DNA of 53,900 nt from Nemertoderma westbladi (Eukaryota; Xenacoelomorpha; Nemertodermatida; Nemertodermatidae): the NCBI GenBank assembly GCA_032718475.1, contig JAUCBJ010008310.1:1-53900 (forward strand). Direction: 5' to 3'. The translations under genes were made by a program, and so were the position numbers. The notes beneath the pieces were generated by a model, which worked only from the letters and a program-made list of their open reading frames with translations, did no database searches and was not told the origin of the DNA. Below, piece after piece: positions 45,241-53,900 of the stretch (positions within the stretch are counted from its first letter, which is position 1; each line of letters opens with the position of its first letter).

Positions 45241-45979
45241 TATAACCAATGGGCAGCATTGGCGCAACATCGCAACAACGTAAGATTGGTTTATACATTC
45301 CACTCTAATTCCATTGGCTTGTACATTCTGTTGCGTTCTATGACATTCCATTTCTGTAGTGCCGATGGCGCAACATAGTAATAAATAAAGCAAGGTACTG
45401 TACGTTCTAAAAGGGATGCGACCTATAACAATCCAATACAATATGGAACTCACTTCCCAGTGACGTTATCGAATCAGTAATAAGTCCTTTTGTGACAAAC
45501 TTAAAACTTGTAATTTATTAGAACATTGCCATTTCAATAGATTCGATTAATTAGGACGCATGATCATTCATTTATTTTTAGTTTCTACTCAGTATGCATA
45601 AACTTTTGTCCTTATAAAACACCAATCATGGTATACAATTTAGTCTCCCCCTTCCCTTGTCAAGGGGTTAGCATATTAAATATATCCTTGCCCTCTCGTG
45701 AACAAAGTCAATAAAAAGCAATGGAGGCGGTTCGTATAGGCATAGTTATGGGTAGCACCTACGCGTAGTTATACGTAGCACCTCCGCGTAGCACATACGC
45801 GTAGTTAATGTTAAAACTCTGAAACTGGTGATGTATGACCCAATGTTGCGAACTACGCGTAGGTCGAAAAGATTTACCCTGCCTGTGCGTTGCCAACACT
45901 ACAGCACTACCTGACAGCCTGACTACTACTACTACTAGGATCGGCATGCTGCATTGCAGCTGCATTTTTAAGAATGCTG

Positions 45980-46960
45980 TGCCGGCTTGTCGACAAAATT
46001 GCGCCGCCACAACTCCCTATCACCCATGCCATTTGCTAGATCATCCGCATCTTCAAGGCCAGTGTCCTTTAAGATGCGTCTCAAGAAAGTCATGGTCTGT
46101 CCACCATGCTTATTCACTCAATGAGGCTGCCAAAGTACAAGATTATGCACTGGCTGGTCCTCACGGCGAAAGCAATGTCCTGCAAAGCGGAGGCGATTTT
46201 GTTCTAGTGTCAAGCTTGGGGGAACCAATAAGACACCTCCAATGTTATATAGTGTCTGGTTGGAGATGTGTGCATTGTACTTGACACAATGAACCCGGCG
46301 TAGCATTCTTGTGAATGTACCATCCTGAGATTTGGCGTCCTCAGCAGTTAGAGCCCAGCATGGACTCCCATGCTGGAACTACTGCTGCTCTAAATAATCG
46401 GACCTTAACTTTCCGATTAATTCTTGGTGATTTCCAAATCCTGGAAAGCCTATTCAAGGCTGCCCATGCCTTTCCCTTACGTATTCGAAGGTCCTCACCT
46501 GACTTCCGGATCCATGATCCCAGGTAACAGAAGTCGTCCACATGCTAAAGCATACCATCCTTCGAGCTTATGCTCATACGATCGATCAGAGACTTGCTGA
46601 GGACTTTCAAAGTTAACTGTCAAAATTTTGGTCTTTCTGGAGTTAATAAAAAGACCAACACTAGAAGCAGCATGTTCTAATGAGCTGAGGAGCCGTTGGG
46701 CTCCCTCTAGTGAATCTGAGAGTACTCCTAAGTCATCAGCAAAGTCTAGATCAGTTAGGTACTTGGCAGGATTTCCTCGACTTCTGGAGCCAGTAGGTGG
46801 AGTTGTCATCACCCCATCATCATTAAGATGATCTAAGGACATGCGTAGAACATAGTCAACCACAATTATGAACAAGAATGGTGCAAGTGTGTCTCCCTGG
46901 AGGACGCCCCATAACACTTCAAATGGTTCTGTGTCACCGTCACCGTCACAGCCTGACTAC
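45980..46960 (-). pseudogene. LINE D-family RT and C-terminus relic
   Basis: Minus strand. 46917 downwards reads GVLQGDTLAPFLFIIVVDYV (motif B), NPAKYLTDLDFADDLGVLSD (FADD), GLFINSRKTKILTVNFE (motif D). A frameshift gives DDFCYLGSWIRKSGEDLRIR, SRIWKSPRINRKVKVRLFRA, then ...LRFAGHCFRREDQPVHNLVL and KDTGLEDADDLANGM. The element is 5'-truncated at about 46960 and frameshifted at least twice. This type with 'GVLQGDTLAPFLF' and 'AGHCxR...DLLLW' resembles RTE-like LINEs. Confidence 0.87.
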
Positions 46961-47222
46961 TTCCTGTCAGCTAATCAATAACCAGTATTTTCATGTATTT
47001 GTAGGCCTAACTTCTCCTGTTCTCTGCTTGTTGCGCCATCGGCGCTACAGAAATGGAATGCCATAGAACGCAACAGAATGTACAAGCCAATGGAATTAGA
47101 GTGGAATGTATAAACCAATCTTAGGTTGTTGCGCTGTTGCGCCAATGTTGTTCATTGGTTATAGGGCTGTTGTGCTGTTGCGCCATTGCGCCGTTGCGCT
47201 GTTGCGTGTTTTCCAGGAAGCC

Positions 47223-47230
47223 AAATTTAG
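47223..47230. repeat. Target-site duplication, right copy (AAATTTAG)
   Basis: Exact partner of 45166-45173. Confidence 0.85.
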
Positions 47231-47249
47231 ACTGTGTTACATATTTTGA

Positions 47250-47480
47250 ATCATTGCACAGCTTTCTAATAGTACCAACAAATCACTATAACGGTGAAGA
47301 ATAACTGTGCTGTAACTGGAGGGGGGAGGTGAAACTATCACTGTTTCAAATTGTATGCATCTCATTAAAGATTTGTATAACAATTTGGGGGGATCGGACA
47401 GGTACCTGAATAACGACACAATATTCCAGGACATGGTGTAGACCGGTGCAACATTGTAGGTAACGATAGAGGGAGACTCT
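47250..47480 (+). repeat. Dispersed repeat B, copy 3
   Basis: Shares TAATAGTACCAACAAATCA, GGTGAAGAATAACTG, GGTACCTGAATAACGACAC and CCAGGACATGGTGTA with the copy at 50625-50935. Confidence 0.8.
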
Positions 47481-48050
47481 CCATAAATTCTTCCAGCTAA
47501 AGATTGTATTAGAAAATATAATTTTTGGAGACAGTATAACATTATAACAGTTTGCAGTTTTATTTTTGAGAGATTTCAAACAATACACAATAATAATTGA
47601 TTTGATTACATACAATTTTTAGAAATGTGTATAACAATTGGAGGGGGGGGGGGGGGGGTGATGTGTGTAAGGGGGTTTAGGGGCTTATTCTGCGAAGGGA
47701 GGATGGGGGTAGGATGAAGGGAATTGATGAACAATATAAAGAGGTTCCACTTTCGCCCAACAACAACGTTTGTCAGAAATCCTAGATTACAACCTACAGT
47801 ACCCTACTGTACAGTAATCTCCTCTTACTGTCTGGTAAAATTGGAAGGATATTGATCGCTGATTGATCTGTCACTGAATTGAAGCACCTCTTCAGAAAGG
47901 ATAAGGTTTATGGTAGCAGGAAACAAATAAAAGTCAAACACGAAGTGGGGCCTTCGCGCAGCACGTGACTTAAATTTAATTTAAGTACTAATTCTAAAGT
48001 ATTACTGTATTAGCAAATTTTAAGCAGATTTCGCCTAATCACTTTTTACC
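47481..48050. other. No gene seen; G-run at about 47642-47658
   Basis: AT-rich with a G homopolymer; no coding similarity. Confidence 0.55.
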
Positions 48051-48054
48051 TCTT

Positions 48055-49110
48055 TCATTTCTATTCAGACATTTCTGACTCTAGCGGTATAGTGAGAACT
48101 GAAGATGGATTAGGGTCTCCAGCCCCACAAAGACACAGCCTATGGATGAATAGTACATACGTACATCGGCCAAGTTTCATCTTGAATAACGGATAACGAA
48201 ATGAGAGACGGATCTCACTTTCAGAAATTTCGTCGTATAGCGGCAGACCGATAAAAATCTCCCCCCCCCCCCCCCCCCCCCCCACAAAGACGCAGCATGT
48301 GGTCCAGAATATATGGCAAGATTCAGCTTAAACTGATTAAAATCAATGAGACGGGAGAATCTATTCACTTTCAGGCATAAAGTAGTCCTATAGCGGGTGA
48401 CTGTTGAACTGATTTTCAACAAAACAAATTTTCAACTTGGCAGCTTTAAATTCGACAAAGTTATAAGCATGTCAATATCATAACGACGACAACGATTTCA
48501 CTTTCAGACATTTGGCCCTCTAGCGGCAGACTGGAGAACTGCAGATGGATTCGCCTCCTTTGAAAGTCACAGCTAATGGTCTAATACATATCTGCCAAGT
48601 TTCAGCTTAAACGGATTAAAAGCAAAGAAATGGGAGGGCATTTAATGTTTAGACATGTGGCCCTCTAGCGGGAGACCATTGCACTGATGGTGTCTGAAAG
48701 TCTCTCAAAAATCTCAACTTTAGCTCATATTGATACCTACAAATTTTCAACTTGGCAGCTTTAAATCCGACAAAGTTATTAGCATGTCAAAATCGTAACG
48801 ACGACAACGATTTCACTTTCAGACCTTTGGCCCTCTAGCGGCAGACTGGAGAACTGCAGATGGATTCGCCTCCTTTGAAAGTCACAGCTAATGGTCTAAT
48901 ACATATCTGCCAAGTTTCAGCTTAAACGGATTAAAAGCAAAGAAATGGGAGGGCATTTAATGTTTAGACATGTGGCCCTCTAGCGGGAGACCATTGCACT
49001 GATGGTGTCTGAAAGTCTCTCAAAAATCTCAACTTTTGCTCATATTGATACCTACAAATTTTCAACTTGGCAGCTTTAAATCCGACAAAGTTATTAGCAT
49101 GTCAAAATCG
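48055..49110. repeat. Tandem repeat C: two near-identical 315-bp units plus diverged copies
   Basis: CTTGGCAGCTTTAAAT recurs at 48436, 48751 and 49066, exactly 315 bp apart, and the intervening sequence is almost identical. Each unit carries two CCTCTAGCGG boxes (GGCAGACTGGAG and GGAGACCATTG variants). Positions 48055-48420 are an older, diverged version with CTCTAGCGGTATAG and a C-run at about 48260-48282. A related single copy lies in a VPS13D intron (15551-15725). Confidence 0.88.
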
Positions 49111-49111
49111 T

Positions 49112-49166
49112 AACGACGACGACGACGACAACGACGACGACGACGACGACAACGACGACGACGACA
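49112..49166. repeat. (GAC)n microsatellite
   Basis: Runs of ACGACGACGAC interrupted by AAC, at the end of the third 315-bp unit. It seems to have grown from ACGACGACAACG already present in each unit. Confidence 0.95.
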
Positions 49167-49680
49167 ACTATTTGCATAAATTGACCCACCCCCTAACAGT
49201 GTCAATTCGCTAAGGCTCCGCCAACTTCGTGGCTCGCCCCACAATGATAAGTACAGAAGGGCCTACATATGTCAGAACGACAATACAGAATCAGTATCTA
49301 ATCTATCAGTATCTAATACACAATCGCATTACGGGCTGTGTTACTTCGACATCCCAAAAACCAATATGGCACCCTAATAGCCATCAACTATTTCACGGCA
49401 TTTCTTAGTACCTATCAGAAGTGGATTCCTACCCAATAATGTTAGGGCACCAATCTACTGTGACGTTGCACTAGCTATGTAGGGTATGTGTTATACAGTA
49501 ACTATTATAACTTTTGTTCGGTACAGCCACGCAGTCAGGGCGAGCTTAGCGCACAATTATAATTAGTAAATAGGGCAAAATTTCATGTCCGTCTGTCTGT
49601 CTGTCCGTCTGTAATGACAAATTCATTCGTAAATAACTTTAGAAGATTTTAACCATTTTCAACCAAATTTTGTATATGGG

Positions 49681-49686
49681 CTTACT
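49681..49686. repeat. Putative 6-bp target-site duplication, left (CTTACT)
   Basis: CTTACT here and at 50418-50423 lie directly outside the inverted ends TACGGTGGCTG / CAGCCACCGTA. Confidence 0.6.
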
Positions 49687-50417
49687 TACGGTGGCTGAAT
49701 TGTGCCACTTAATACTTTTTTTTATTTTTTTTTTGAAGCGACTTTTTGGTCGACCAAAAAGTACTTTTTGGTCGACCAATAAGTCGACTTTTTGGTCGAC
49801 CAAAAAGTAGTTTTTGGTCGACCAATAAGTCGACTTTTTGGTCGACCAAAAAGTCTGGAAGTATTATCCAATAGAAAACATACAACTATTTTCGAGGCAA
49901 AATCAAATTACATTAAGTGAATTAGGTGGTTATTTAAAACCGTAACACTATCATGATGAAGGATTAATATCCTAGGTACCGGTAGGCCTAGCGATCAATG
50001 TGTTTAACAAAGCTTTATGTACACCGGTACAGTAATTTGATTTTACCTCCAAAATAGTTATATATATGTTTTCTATTGGATAATACTTCCAGACTTTTTG
50101 GTCGACCAAAAAGTACTTTTTGGTCGACCAATAAGTCGACTTTTTGGTCGACCAATAAGTAGTTTTTGGTCGACCAATAAGTCGACTTTTTGGTCGACCA
50201 ATAAGTCGACTTTTTGGTCGACCAAAAAGTACTTATTGGTCGACCAAAAAGTACTTTTTGGTCGACCAAAAAGTCGACTTATTGGTCGACCAAAAAGTAC
50301 TTTTGGTCGACCAAAAAGTACTTATTGGTCGACCAAAAAGTACTTTTTGGTCGACCAAAAAGTCCCTTAAAAAAATAAATAAAAAAAAGTATTAAGTGGC
50401 ACAATTCAGCCACCGTA
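49687..50417. mobile_element. 731-bp foldback element made of GGTCGACC palindrome arrays
   Basis: Perfect outer inverted repeats TACGGTGGCTGAATTGTGCC (49687 on) against the complement ending at 50417. Inside each arm is an array of TTTTTGGTCGACCAAAAAGT-type units, each a palindrome: five on the left (49742-49857) and twelve on the right (50096-50366). A second pair of inverted blocks (ATTATCCAATAGAAAACATA, 49863 on, against 50066-50090) lies further in, with a central loop of about 120 bp. The whole element folds on itself. No true coding content; open frames in the array are artefacts. Confidence 0.88.
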
Positions 50418-50624
50418 CTTACTAGAGAAAAAGTTCTAATATTTTTTACAATTACGGGCACTCTCGAACTTTTGACTCCATATCAAATCGAACTTGGTAT
50501 ATGAATATGATTAATTTATTTTAATAAATAAAATAGCCTAGCGCAGGGGCAAAATCATGCAACTTTTGAACGCTCATATCTCAGCTATTTCCCAGCCAAA
50601 TTCAAATGTTTTTACTTATTTGGA

Positions 50625-50935
50625 AACCTTGCATGGCCAGCTCACAAATAGTACCAACAAATCAGTACAGTATAAGGGTGAAGAATAGATGCTTTGTATC
50701 TGGTGAAATTTCGCCGGAGAGATTTTTTTCAAACGCTTGTAACTAAAGAATTAAAACGAAAATAAAACTTCTGGCTCACCCAGCAAGGAGGAGGGAGGTA
50801 AAACTATCTCTGGTTTAAGTTTCATGCATTCTCATTTAAGATTTGTAGGAAAATTTGGGGGGGGGGGGGTCAGGTACCTGAATAAAGACACTATATTCCA
50901 GAACATGGTGTACCCTGGTGACCTGGGCACGGAAC
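50625..50935 (+). repeat. Dispersed repeat B, copy 4
   Basis: The most complete copy: TGCATGGCCAGCTCACAAAT, AGTACCAACAAATCAG, GCCGGAGAGATTTTTTTCAA, GGCTCACCCAGCAAGGAGGA, GGTACCTGAATAAAGACACT, CCAGAACATGGTGTA. A G-run interrupts it near 50858-50870. Confidence 0.82.
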
Positions 50936-50939
50936 TACA

Positions 50940-51630
50940 GTACCTTCTTAATTTAGTTGCCTGATGTCGGCGTAGCGTTTACACCCAATATGTAATATTC
51001 AATATTCATGCTTGCTTACATGTACAGTATAATATTGCTAGCCGTCTCATGTCAAATAATTGGATGTTGTAATTTAGGCTCGATTGACGGGGTGGTATAT
51101 AAACCAAAGTAACATGTGCACTTTTTTGCTCCATATAATATTTAATTTATTCGAGATACGGGAATTTAACTTGCAAAACGTTTTCCTTAAACCGAATTTG
51201 GATACTGTATGTGTGATAGCTGTGGGTGCAATGTTGTTACTGAAACGAATGCAAATGAACGAAGTGAAATGTTGGAGGCTGACAGTTGCCATGTTCAGTT
51301 GCCTTCGCGTTGGCAATGCCAATGTCATCGCTGTTATGGGATACTACCATGGGTGTTAGATGATGATTTCCAGTGTTTTACTGGGTTCTGAACGTATAAT
51401 TATATGGATTTTACGGGACGACGGTCTTTCGCGCTAGCAGTAGGGTTCAAAAGAGTTTGATGCTCAGTTCTATTTATTGTCTGATAGCACGATGACAGAT
51501 CCAGTCTTTCTTATAACACCGAAAGCTCCTCCACTTTCGATAACTGCCACCCGAAGGTGGGCGCTACTCCTATACCTTGTTTTGCTCCCAGTAATTTAAC
51601 TGGTACAGTACTCATTTTATCGACTCCAGT
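50940..51630. other. No gene seen
   Basis: Short open frames near 51084-51391 have no recognisable family. Confidence 0.5.
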
Positions 51631-51637
51631 GGATGAA

Positions 51638-51720
51638 AGGCCGAGTGGACCCTTCTTGAGGGCCTGAACCTTGAGGGCCCGGCGCACAACCAACTGAGCT
51701 AGCTACCTTGCCAACACCAA
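51638..51720 (-). repeat. tRNA-like SINE head or tRNA pseudogene
   Basis: The minus strand starts GTTGGCAAGGTAGCTAGC and continues TAGCTCAGTTGG, a perfect match to the pol III A box (TRGCNNAGYNGG). The expected B box is degenerate (GGTTCAGGCCC), and the 3' acceptor pairing cannot be made, so a functional tRNA is unlikely. Confidence 0.45.
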
Positions 51721-53250
51721 ATATAATGGTATAAATACCGTCATAGTAACAGCAATAATATGACGTTTGGTAAATTTAATATACAATTTCAATGGAACCA
51801 TACAAATCAGTCTAGGTTCTTACTGTAAAACACCTAAAATACACTACTTTGGAACTCACTTTTTACATCACTGGCTGAATGATACAGGATAAGGTGAAGC
51901 AAGGTGAGAGGTCAAACCTCATACTGTGTAAGTAATAATGGGAGTTCCCTATTGGCTAACCAGTGAAGTAATAATCGAATTATTTATGATTAGTTTGCTG
52001 GACTTTTGGGGGCATCAAGCGAATAACAGATTTCACCAATAATACTGTATTGTAGTGAGCGCGATTCTCGCATTAGCGCGACTCACATCATTTCAACGTA
52101 ATATATTCAGATATTACAGTCAGGAACATGTACTATGTTGACACCAGGACAGCTGGTGTGGTACCGGTAGGTATATATATAAAACCAGTAAACGGTAGTA
52201 TGAGTGTAATATGAAGACTGACACGGACAGCAGTATGTTGTCCGTCGAAAGTGAAAGTATCTCACGGTTCGATATCTGTTATCGCTAGAGTATGTTGCTA
52301 TCACTGTAGGCTATAAGCAAGCATCGAATATATTAATAATATTGTTGAGTACATATATTTGGGGGATTCTGAGCGCCTTCTAAATTGGCTATAAATGGAT
52401 TTTGAGGAGTGTAAAGAAGATGTATTTGTGTATGTGCGACATTAAGAGAACGTCACCACTTCTAAAGTGATATATCGTAAATCACTTTAAGAACATGTAA
52501 TATAATATTATGTTTATCTCATGTGTTTGAACGTCTTAATAACGAAGCGGAGGTTCGCGCATAAGGGTAAGGCGAACCTAACCTTCGTATGCGCGATTAT
52601 GCGAAGTTAAAATATTGTTGTACATAAAATAAAATGTATTTCTTTACATAGGTAGTACTGTACAAACAATACAACTATTTAAAATAATACATAAATAATA
52701 AAACCATAGAACAAAACAATTTATTTACTTTCTCGAAACGTCGCAACATACCTGGAGGCTCGCCCCAGGAAATACGACATAAACCTTTGGATTCTTTGCA
52801 ATCTACCAACTATTTGGGTATTAAGTTAAGGGGGGATTTTTTTGCGCCCCCTAGTGGCGTGCGTGAGATTTTACAAATTTCGCTAAAAATACCACTCCGT
52901 TATTTTTCATTTTTATTTTCCGATACCACATTTTTTGGAACCAGCATGTTCTGTTCATTGTCATCATATTTTTCGGCCACTTCTATTTTTAATTTTCTAC
53001 TCAGAATTTAAAAAAATTAAAAAACACATGTTTTTTTCTACTTTTTCGAGACAGGGGGGGGGGGGGGGAAACTGGACGCAAAACCCGCCTTGGCGAATTA
53101 ATATCCCGCCTCAATGTTAAATTCTGAATTTAGGGAAAGGAGCACGTTACAGTGGGACGTTATTTTAACCAAAACAATCAACTAAATACAATAGAACAGC
53201 TTACAGTAACTGTCCAATTCTTCTAAATCAAAAATTGCAAAAACGATTAA
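51721..53250. other. No gene seen
   Basis: AT-rich, with a G-run near 53055-53068. Small frames at 52787-53120 lack similarity. Confidence 0.5.
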
Positions 53251-53253
53251 GAG

Positions 53254-53337
53254 ATGGCGGAGGAGTATTTTTCTTCGTTGCCTTCAAAGTTCAAACCTTC
53301 TCGTGCAAAATTACCCGTATGGGATCTGTTTGGTTAG
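53254..53337 (+). other. Possible 27-codon ORF or first exon
   Basis: ATG in a good initiation context (GAGATGG, inside AGATGGCGGAG, a YY1-like start-site word) opens 27 codons ending ...LPVWDLFG then TAG. The TTTGGTTAGT at the end could be a 5' splice site. There is no homology recognised, and the sequence runs straight into dispersed repeat A, so it may be a relic such as the start of a BED-type transposase. Confidence 0.2.
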
Positions 53338-53389
53338 TAGTATCTGACATGAAGGAAGTACACCACCGAGATAAAGATTCTATTTATGG

Positions 53390-53560
53390 GGGTTTTCGGG
53401 GTCGTTGATTTCATTTTCAACGTCAGTTTTAATATTTAGTGGCATCTAGTCTGTTCGTCTGTCGGTTGACTGCCTGTCTGTCTTATATTTTGACAGACAG
53501 ATCGGCAGGCACATATAGCCTATTCCGCGATAACTCAAGAACTAAAAGAGTCAAAGAGTT
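53390..53560 (-). repeat. Dispersed repeat A, copy 2
   Basis: Inverted relative to 23225-23385: ATGGGGGTTTTCGGGGTCG, GTCAGTTTTAATATTTAG, TGTCTGTCTTATATTTTGAC and CGATAACTCAAGAACT match the complement of copy 1. Confidence 0.75.
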
Positions 53561-53644
53561 CTCTCTAAGCGTTTTTCAGATTTGAAATCCCCATTCAATT
53601 CTGCTCTAGATGCAATAAAATTTATCAAATTTTTTCGGAGGTGG

Positions 53645-53695
53645 GAGGGGGGGGGGGGGGGGGGGGCTACCCCTCCCCTCCCCTCCTCCCTTATT
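53645..53695. repeat. G-run followed by C-rich run
   Basis: A G homopolymer of about 18 bases, then CCCCTCCCCTCCCCTCC. It can pair with itself and is likely to be unreliable in the assembly. Confidence 0.85.
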
Positions 53696-53900
53696 GGTCC
53701 AGGTTTTGATCTAGCCAATCACACTATACTACAAAGCTAGGATGATAAAGTTAATGTGATTTACTCATATCGCCTCAGTGTGAGAGGCTGTGGGAGACCG
53801 AGTAATCTATGGTAGGTGAAGTTGTGCAAAACTATTTGAAATTAAAATTAATATTAAAATTTTGTTTTATAACTATTGGTTTAATATATAAGACGCGTGG

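Larger units (their letters stand above)
45174..47222. mobile_element. 2.05-kb long-TIR DNA transposon (non-autonomous) carrying a LINE relic
   Basis: Inverted arms of about 200 bp (45174-45376 and ~47025-47222), beginning GGCTTCCTGGAAAACACGCA and ending with its complement, flanked by an exact 8-bp duplication AAATTTAG. The arms hold 10-bp tandem repeats (GCAACAGCGC / GCAACGGCGC) and then TTGGTTTATACATTCCACTC. The interior holds an antisense LINE fragment (45980-46960). No transposase was found. The 8-bp duplication fits hAT, P or Merlin-like families. Superfamily unassigned. Confidence 0.87.

Noticed and set aside
50015-50370. VDQKVLFGRP-type repeat proteins on both strands
   Set aside because: The foldback palindromes read the same on both strands, so both frames are artefacts.
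51638-51720. Functional tRNA gene
   Set aside because: A box is perfect but the B box and acceptor stem are not.

Overview
The window is genomic DNA from an animal, most likely a marine invertebrate. It is AT-rich and has spliced genes with GT-AG introns, several families of APE-type LINEs, foldback and TIR DNA transposons, tRNA-like SINEs and many minisatellites. The species cannot be named from sequence alone. CR1-like LINEs with a 2A-like motif and a PHD finger, such as the one here, are known from sea urchins and other marine invertebrates, which fits.

Positions 1-17939 hold one conserved host gene on the + strand, an orthologue of VPS13D, a giant bridge-like lipid-transfer protein. Six exons can be read with consistent phases: 1420-1580, 2266-2386, 3990-14802, 15808-15999, 17233-17341 and 17798-17939. 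The third exon is 10.8 kb of uninterrupted coding sequence. The first ~100 codons lie to the left of the window, and the last ~100-150 codons (PH-like C-terminus) were not found. The gene's introns hold a CCAAT-rich minisatellite, a TIR element with seven X-box-like palindromes, tRNA-like SINEs, and a 21-bp-type repeat array that begins exactly at a 5' splice site and repeats it.

Positions 17940-24940 are either the rest of intron 6 or intergenic DNA. They contain 56 units of a 29-bp minisatellite (18239-19862) that abuts an antisense LINE relic, a decayed P-element/THAP-type transposase and dispersed repeats.

Positions 24945-34199 are a nested pair of LINEs. The outer one (minus strand, CR1-like) encodes a protein with a signal-peptide-like N-terminus, a 2A-like motif and a PHD finger, followed by an endonuclease and a reverse transcriptase. 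It is split by a 5.36-kb 5'-truncated two-ORF LINE (plus strand, 27483-32846) flanked by a 12-bp target-site duplication. The ORF1 of the inner LINE carries fifteen 13-residue charged repeats.

Positions 34200-53900 are a repeat graveyard. There are three DNA elements with TIRs and readable target-site duplications: 34209-37565, 45174-47222, and the 49687-50417 foldback element built of GGTCGACC palindromes. There is also a long inverted repeat at 38036-38795, and there are several dead LINE fragments (two lacking the RT core), four copies of a ~300-bp dispersed repeat, a 27-bp minisatellite (44446-44896) and a 315-bp tandem repeat. Apart from VPS13D, no intact host gene is supported.
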